Assembly (NCBI GenBank): GCA_036273515.1
Contig: DASUHM010000035.1
Coordinates: 16,758-80,757, forward strand
Reading direction: 5' to 3'
DNA: 64,000 bases
DNA from: Gaiellales bacterium
Lineage (GTDB): Bacteria; Actinomycetota; Thermoleophilia; Gaiellales; JAICJC01
The translations under genes were made by a program, and so were the position numbers. The notes under the pieces were generated by a model. The model did not search any database. It was not told where the DNA came from and saw nothing but the letters and a program-made list of their open reading frames with translations. Positions within the stretch are counted from its first letter, which is position 1. Every line of letters begins with the position of its first letter. Shown here piece by piece: positions 60,607 to 64,000 of this stretch.

Positions 60607-60612
60607 TACCAT
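60607..60612 (+). promoter_or_regulatory. -10 box TACCAT, leaderless methyltransferase gene
   Basis: Ends 8 nt before the ATG at 60621. Confidence 0.5.
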
Positions 60613-60620
60613 CCAGCGCG

Positions 60621-61517
60621 ATGACGACCGTCGCCCGCACCGCGCTTCGCGATCTGATCGCCGCCCGCGGTTGCGCCCTCTTCGACGGCGCGATGGGCAC
60701 GATGCTCCAGAACGCGGGCCTCGAGGCGGGCGAGTCGGGCGAGCGCTGGAACCTCGAGCGGGCCGACGACGTCGCCGAGATCCACCGCGGCTACGCCGCC
60801 GCCGGCTCGGTGCTCGTCACCACGAACACCTTCGGCGCCACGGCACCACGGCTGGCCGCTTCAGGCCTGGAAGACCGTGTGGCGGACGTCAACGCCGCGG
60901 CCGTCCGCATCGCCCGCTCGGTCGCCGACGACTTCGGCGCCCTCGTCGCTGGCGACGTCGGGCCGACCGGCGAGCTGATCGAGCCCCTTGGGACGCTGTC
61001 GGCGTCCGAGGCGCAGGCGATCTTCGCCGAGCAGATCGAGGCGCTCGCGGGCGCCGGCGCCGACCTGATCCTGGGCGAGACCCTCAGCGACCTGGCCGAG
61101 GCCGAGGCGGTCGTGCGGGCCGCGCACGAGGCCGCGCCGGAGCTCGAGGTGGCCGTCACGCTGAGCTTCGACACGAACCGGCACACGATGATGGGCGTCT
61201 CCCCCGCGCAGGCGGTCGAGACGCTCGGCGAGCTCGGCGTCACCGCCGTCGGCGCCAACTGCGGCCGCGGCCTCGACGACATGCAGGCGGTGATGGTCGA
61301 GATGGTCGCCCACCGCCCCGAGGGCCTGCTGCTGATCGCGCAGTCCAACGCCGGCCTGCCGGTGATCCGCGGCGACGAGTTCCACTACGACACGTCGCCG
61401 GCCGAGATGGCCGACTACGCCCGGCGCATGCGCGACCTGGGCGTGGAGCTGGTGGGCGGCTGCTGCGGCTCGACGCCGGCCCACATGGCCGCCATGGCCA
61501 GCGCGCTCAACAGCTGA
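60621..61517 (+). CDS. Homocysteine S-methyltransferase-domain protein
   Basis: 298 aa. LFDGAMGTMLQ near 20-30, TNTFGA near 63, GDVGPTG, ETLSDLAEAEA, then zinc cysteines in GANCG (~213) and GGCCGSTP (~279): the complete Pfam S-methyl-transferase fold, as in the first domain of MetH and in BHMT/MmuM. No folate, cobalamin or activation domain follows. It should methylate homocysteine or another thiol from an unknown donor. The MttB-family gene 2 kb away might act in a related methyl-transfer route. Confidence 0.83.
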   Translation: MTTVARTALRDLIAARGCALFDGAMGTMLQNAGLEAGESGERWNLERADDVAEIHRGYAAAGSVLVTTNTFGATAPRLAASGLEDRVADVNAAAVRIARSVADDFGALVAGDVGPTGELIEPLGTLSASEAQAIFAEQIEALAGAGADLILGETLSDLAEAEAVVRAAHEAAPELEVAVTLSFDTNRHTMMGVSPAQAVETLGELGVTAVGANCGRGLDDMQAVMVEMVAHRPEGLLLIAQSNAGLPVIRGDEFHYDTSPAEMADYARRMRDLGVELVGGCCGSTPAHMAAMASALNS

Positions 61518-61533
61518 GGAGTCGCCACCCCGG

Positions 61534-61590
61534 GGGGTCAGACCCCTGATGGGGCGGCGCGAAGCGGTGCACCAAAAGGGGTCTGACCCC
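61534..61590. repeat. REPIN-like 57-bp element, copy 5 (divergent)
   Basis: Same 13-bp end palindromes in inverted order, but a different 31-bp interior lacking the GAACG arms. Between two converging genes. Confidence 0.8.
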
Positions 61591-61600
61591 GCTTGGTGCG

Positions 61601-62572
61601 TCACCCGATCGGCGTTGGGGGGGTGTGACCCGCCAGCACCGCCGCCGCGTTCTCCGCGGCCAGCACGCCCATCGCGGTGCGCGTCTCGACCGTCGCGGAG
61701 CCGAGGTGCGGGATCAGCACCGCGTTCTCGAGCTCGAGCAGCCCCGGCTCGATCGCGGGCTCGCGCTCGAACACGTCGAGGCCGGTGCCGGCGATCGTGC
61801 CGTCGCGAAGGGCCGCGGCCAGCGCGGCCTCGTCGACCACCGGTCCGCGCGACGTGTTCACGAGATGCGCGGTCGGCTTCATGAGCGCCAGCCGGCGGGC
61901 GTCGATCAGGTGCCGGGTCTCGGCCGAGAGCGGCGTGTGGATCGAGACCACGTCGGCGGTCGCCAGCAGCTCGTCCAGGTCGACCATGGTCGCGTCGAGC
62001 TCCGCCTCGAGGCCCGCGTCGGCCCGGCGCCGGCCGGCGTAGGCGACCCGCATCCCGAAGCCGCGCGCCCGGCGGGCGGTCGCCGCGCCGATCTGGCCGA
62101 GGCCGACGATCCCGAGCGTCTTTCCCTGGAGCCCGGTGCCGAGCATGAAGAACATGCTCCACGACCACGTGCCGCCCTCGCGCACCATCCGCTCGGCCTC
62201 GCCCAGTCGCCGGGTCGACATCAGGATGAGCGCCATCGCGATGTCGGCCGTCGCGTCGACCAGCACGCCCGGCGTGTGCGTGGCGATCACGCCGCGGCGG
62301 GCGCAGGCGGGCACGTCGATGTTGTCGTAGCCCACGGCGACGTTCGCCACCACCCTCAGCCCCGGGCCGGCCGCGTCGAGGAAGGCGTCGTCGACCCGGT
62401 CGTGCAGCAGCGTCACCACGGCGTCGGCCCCGGCGATGGCCGTGTGCAGCTCCTCGGCCGTCATCGGCCGGTCGTGCGGCGAGAGCCACACGTCGCCCGC
62501 GCCGTGCAGCAGCTCGAGCGCGGGCTCGGGGATGCGGCGGGTGACGACGATGCGCGCCGCAGGCGCCGTCAT
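61601..62572 (-). CDS. D-2-hydroxyacid dehydrogenase (glyoxylate/hydroxypyruvate reductase-like)
   Basis: 323 aa. VANVAVGYDNIDVPAC, NAD motif GLGQIGAATARRA near 150, catalytic Arg in NTSRGPVVDE near 232, Glu in DVFEREP and His in PHLGSAT near 280. Typical of GyaR-like glyoxylate reductases; phosphoglycerate dehydrogenase is the alternative, but no ACT domain is present. ATGA overlap with the aminotransferase suggests they act in one route, for example glyoxylate or hydroxypyruvate with serine/glycine. Confidence 0.85.
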   Translation of the reverse strand: MTAPAARIVVTRRIPEPALELLHGAGDVWLSPHDRPMTAEELHTAIAGADAVVTLLHDRVDDAFLDAAGPGLRVVANVAVGYDNIDVPACARRGVIATHTPGVLVDATADIAMALILMSTRRLGEAERMVREGGTWSWSMFFMLGTGLQGKTLGIVGLGQIGAATARRARGFGMRVAYAGRRRADAGLEAELDATMVDLDELLATADVVSIHTPLSAETRHLIDARRLALMKPTAHLVNTSRGPVVDEAALAAALRDGTIAGTGLDVFEREPAIEPGLLELENAVLIPHLGSATVETRTAMGVLAAENAAAVLAGHTPPTPIG

Positions 62573-63744
62573 ACCGCGACGGCCTCGAGCAGCCCGCCCA
62601 TGGCGGCGAGCGCCTCGGCGATGTTCTCGAGCGAGTTGGCGTAGGAGAGGCGCAGGTAGCCCTCGCCGTACGACCCAAAGGCCGTGCCGGAGAGCACCGC
62701 GACACCCGCCTCCTCGAGCAGCCGGTCGGCGACCGTGCGCGCCTCCATGCCCGTCCCCGAGATGTTCGGGAAGGCGTAGAACGCGCCCTGCGGCATGACG
62801 CAGGTGACGCCCGGGAGCGCGTTCAGGCCCTCGACGACGGCGGCCCGGCGGCGCTCGAACTCGGCCAGCATCGCGTCCACCTCGCCGCGCGGTCCGGTCA
62901 GGGCGGCCACGCCGGCCAGCTGCACCGCCGGCGCCGTGCAGGACACGGAGTTGATCAGGAGGCGCGTGACCGGCTCGACCAGCTCGGCCGGAAGCGCCGC
63001 GTAGCCCAGCCGCCAGCCCGTCATCGCGAACGTCTTCGAGAAGCCGTCCAGGAGGATGGTGCGGTCGAGCAGGCCGTGATGGGCGGCGACGGTGTCGTGG
63101 CGGGCGCCGTAGAGCATCTCCGAGTAGACCTCGTCGGAGAGCACGTAGCAGTCGTGCCCCGCCAGCACCTCGGCGATCTCCGCCGTCAGCGCCGGCGGCA
63201 CGATCCCGCCGGTCGGATTCGCGGGCGAGTTCAGGATCACGAGCCGCGTGCGTGGGCTGAGCCGCTCGGCCAGGTCGTCGGCCGTGAACGCGAAACCGCG
63301 CTCCTCGACGAGCGGCAGCGGCACCGGCGTCGCGCCGGCGAAGCGGATGACCGACTCGTAGATCGGAAACCCGGGGTTCGGGTAGATGACCTCGTCGCCG
63401 GGCTGGCAGGTGGCGAGCACGCCGAAGAAGAGGAACGGCTTCGCCCCCGGAGCGACCAGGACGCGGCCGGGGTCGACGGCGATGCCGCGGTGGGCGGAGA
63501 GATGCGCGGCGCACGCCTCGCGCAGCTCGGGCAGGCCCGGCGCCGGGCAGTAGTGGGTGTGCCCGTCGCGCAGCGCGCGCATCCCGGCCTCGACGATGTG
63601 CTGCGGCGTGCCGAAGTCCGGCTCGCCGATCTCGAGGTGGATCACCCGTCGCCCGGACGCCTCGAGCGCCTTCGCCCGCGCCAGCACCTCGAACGCGGTC
63701 TCGGTGCCGAGCCGGCCCATGCTCTCTGCCAGCCTCTCTGCCAT
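62569..63744 (-). CDS. Class-I aminotransferase (aspartate/alanine type)
   Basis: 391 aa. IHLEIGEPDFGTPQHI near 35, NSPANPTGGI near 170, LSDEVYSEMLY and the PLP lysine in DGFSKTFAMTGWRLGY near 237 define the AspC I-gamma subgroup. The ATG has AAGGAG with good spacing, so unlike most genes here it uses a ribosome-binding site, as expected for an internal operon gene. Follows the MttB-family gene by 19 bp. Confidence 0.86.
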   Translation of the reverse strand: MAERLAESMGRLGTETAFEVLARAKALEASGRRVIHLEIGEPDFGTPQHIVEAGMRALRDGHTHYCPAPGLPELREACAAHLSAHRGIAVDPGRVLVAPGAKPFLFFGVLATCQPGDEVIYPNPGFPIYESVIRFAGATPVPLPLVEERGFAFTADDLAERLSPRTRLVILNSPANPTGGIVPPALTAEIAEVLAGHDCYVLSDEVYSEMLYGARHDTVAAHHGLLDRTILLDGFSKTFAMTGWRLGYAALPAELVEPVTRLLINSVSCTAPAVQLAGVAALTGPRGEVDAMLAEFERRRAAVVEGLNALPGVTCVMPQGAFYAFPNISGTGMEARTVADRLLEEAGVAVLSGTAFGSYGEGYLRLSYANSLENIAEALAAMGGLLEAVAV

Positions 63745-63763
63745 GGTCGCTCCTTTTGCCCGG

Positions 63764-64000
63764 TCAGTCGCCGAGCTCGATCCGCCGCCTGTCGACGTAC
63801 TCCTTGAGCTGGTCGCGCACCCCCGGGTCGAGCGGCGGGGGCTCGTACGCGTCGAGCATCTCCCGCCAGATCTCGCCCGCCCGCTCGGTCGCGTCGCGCC
63901 CGCCCTTCGACTTCCACCGCTCGAAGTTCTCCGTCGAGGACAGCAGCGGCCGGTAGAAGCAGGTGCGGAACCGCTCCAGCGTATGGGCGGCGCCGAGGAA
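63764..64000 (-). CDS. MttB-family trimethylamine/glycine-betaine methyltransferase, C-terminus only
   Basis: The last 78 residues of a protein that enters from the right edge: FLGAAHTLERFRTCFYRPLL, ENFERWKSKGGRDATERAGEIWREMLDAYEPPPLDPGVRDQL and a basic end. This matches the conserved C-terminal block of MttB-like corrinoid methyltransferases. Most non-archaeal members lack pyrrolysine and use betaines; the Pyl position lies outside the window. First gene of the operon with the aminotransferase and hydroxyacid dehydrogenase. Confidence 0.72.
   Translation of the reverse strand, partial: FLGAAHTLERFRTCFYRPLLSSTENFERWKSKGGRDATERAGEIWREMLDAYEPPPLDPGVRDQLKEYVDRRRIELGD

Noticed and set aside
1..64000. 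tRNA, rRNA or CRISPR arrays
   Set aside because: No gap contains a cloverleaf with a GTTC-A T-loop, no rRNA segments and no regularly spaced identical repeats; the REPIN copies are about 10 kb apart.

Overview
The window is a dense, very GC-rich (roughly 70%) bacterial chromosome segment with about 59 protein genes, short intergenic gaps, many 4-bp ATGA/GTGA gene overlaps, and no rRNA, tRNA, CRISPR array or complete transposon that I can see. The gene content (Ku, PucR-type regulator, acyl-CoA carboxylases, rhomboid, many genes with a -10 box only 6-9 nt before the start codon) fits a deep-branching actinomycete, probably of the Thermoleophilia type. That placement is inference from style and gene families, not from a marker gene.

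Layout. 0-9 kb: edge of a secreted thermonuclease, an SbcD/SbcC-like nuclease pair, a lysyl-PG-synthetase-like DUF2156 membrane protein, RecQ with a HEAT tail, and an MFS pump. 9-20 kb: central carbon metabolism, with an anchorless succinate dehydrogenase (sdhABE), ATP-type PEP carboxykinase, citrate synthase, isocitrate and malate dehydrogenases; Ku and a GNAT sit inside this block. 20-34 kb: mixed housekeeping (Wzx-like flippase, RsgA, sulfatase-fold hydrolase, agmatinase-family enzyme, SDR, rhomboid, PDZ-Lon protease, aminotransferase, sucCD, methyltransferase, copper chaperone, cytochrome c, PfkB kinase). 34-42.6 kb: a five-gene catabolic operon (MDR dehydrogenase, class-III aminotransferase, enoyl-CoA hydratase, ADP-forming acyl-CoA ligase, CoA-acylating semialdehyde dehydrogenase) divergent from a PucR regulator. 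42.6-50 kb: propionyl/acetyl-CoA carboxylase subunits, VOC protein and methylmalonyl-CoA mutase large subunit, with a priming sugar transferase between. 50-57.5 kb: molybdopterin synthase fusion, site-2-type protease, D,D-carboxypeptidase, selA-selB, a spermidine-synthase-fold membrane protein and mobA. 57.5-64 kb: DedA, a strongly His-rich protein, MATE exporter, homocysteine-methyltransferase-domain protein, hydroxyacid dehydrogenase, aminotransferase and the C-terminus of an MttB-family methyltransferase.

How it fits together: CoA-acylating semialdehyde dehydrogenase and acyl-CoA ligase can make propionyl-CoA or acetyl-CoA; the carboxylase and mutase take propionyl-CoA toward succinyl-CoA; sucCD, sdhABE, mdh and pckA carry carbon on to PEP. 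The SelA/SelB pair beside two molybdenum-cofactor genes suggests a selenocysteine, Mo-dependent enzyme (such as formate dehydrogenase) elsewhere in the genome.

The most unusual non-genic signals are a family of 63-bp REPIN-like elements (inverted copies of a 13-bp palindrome around a conserved core) in four gene gaps, with shorter relatives, one related palindrome pair lying inside a carboxylase coding region, and a very consistent leaderless-promoter architecture upstream of about two dozen genes.
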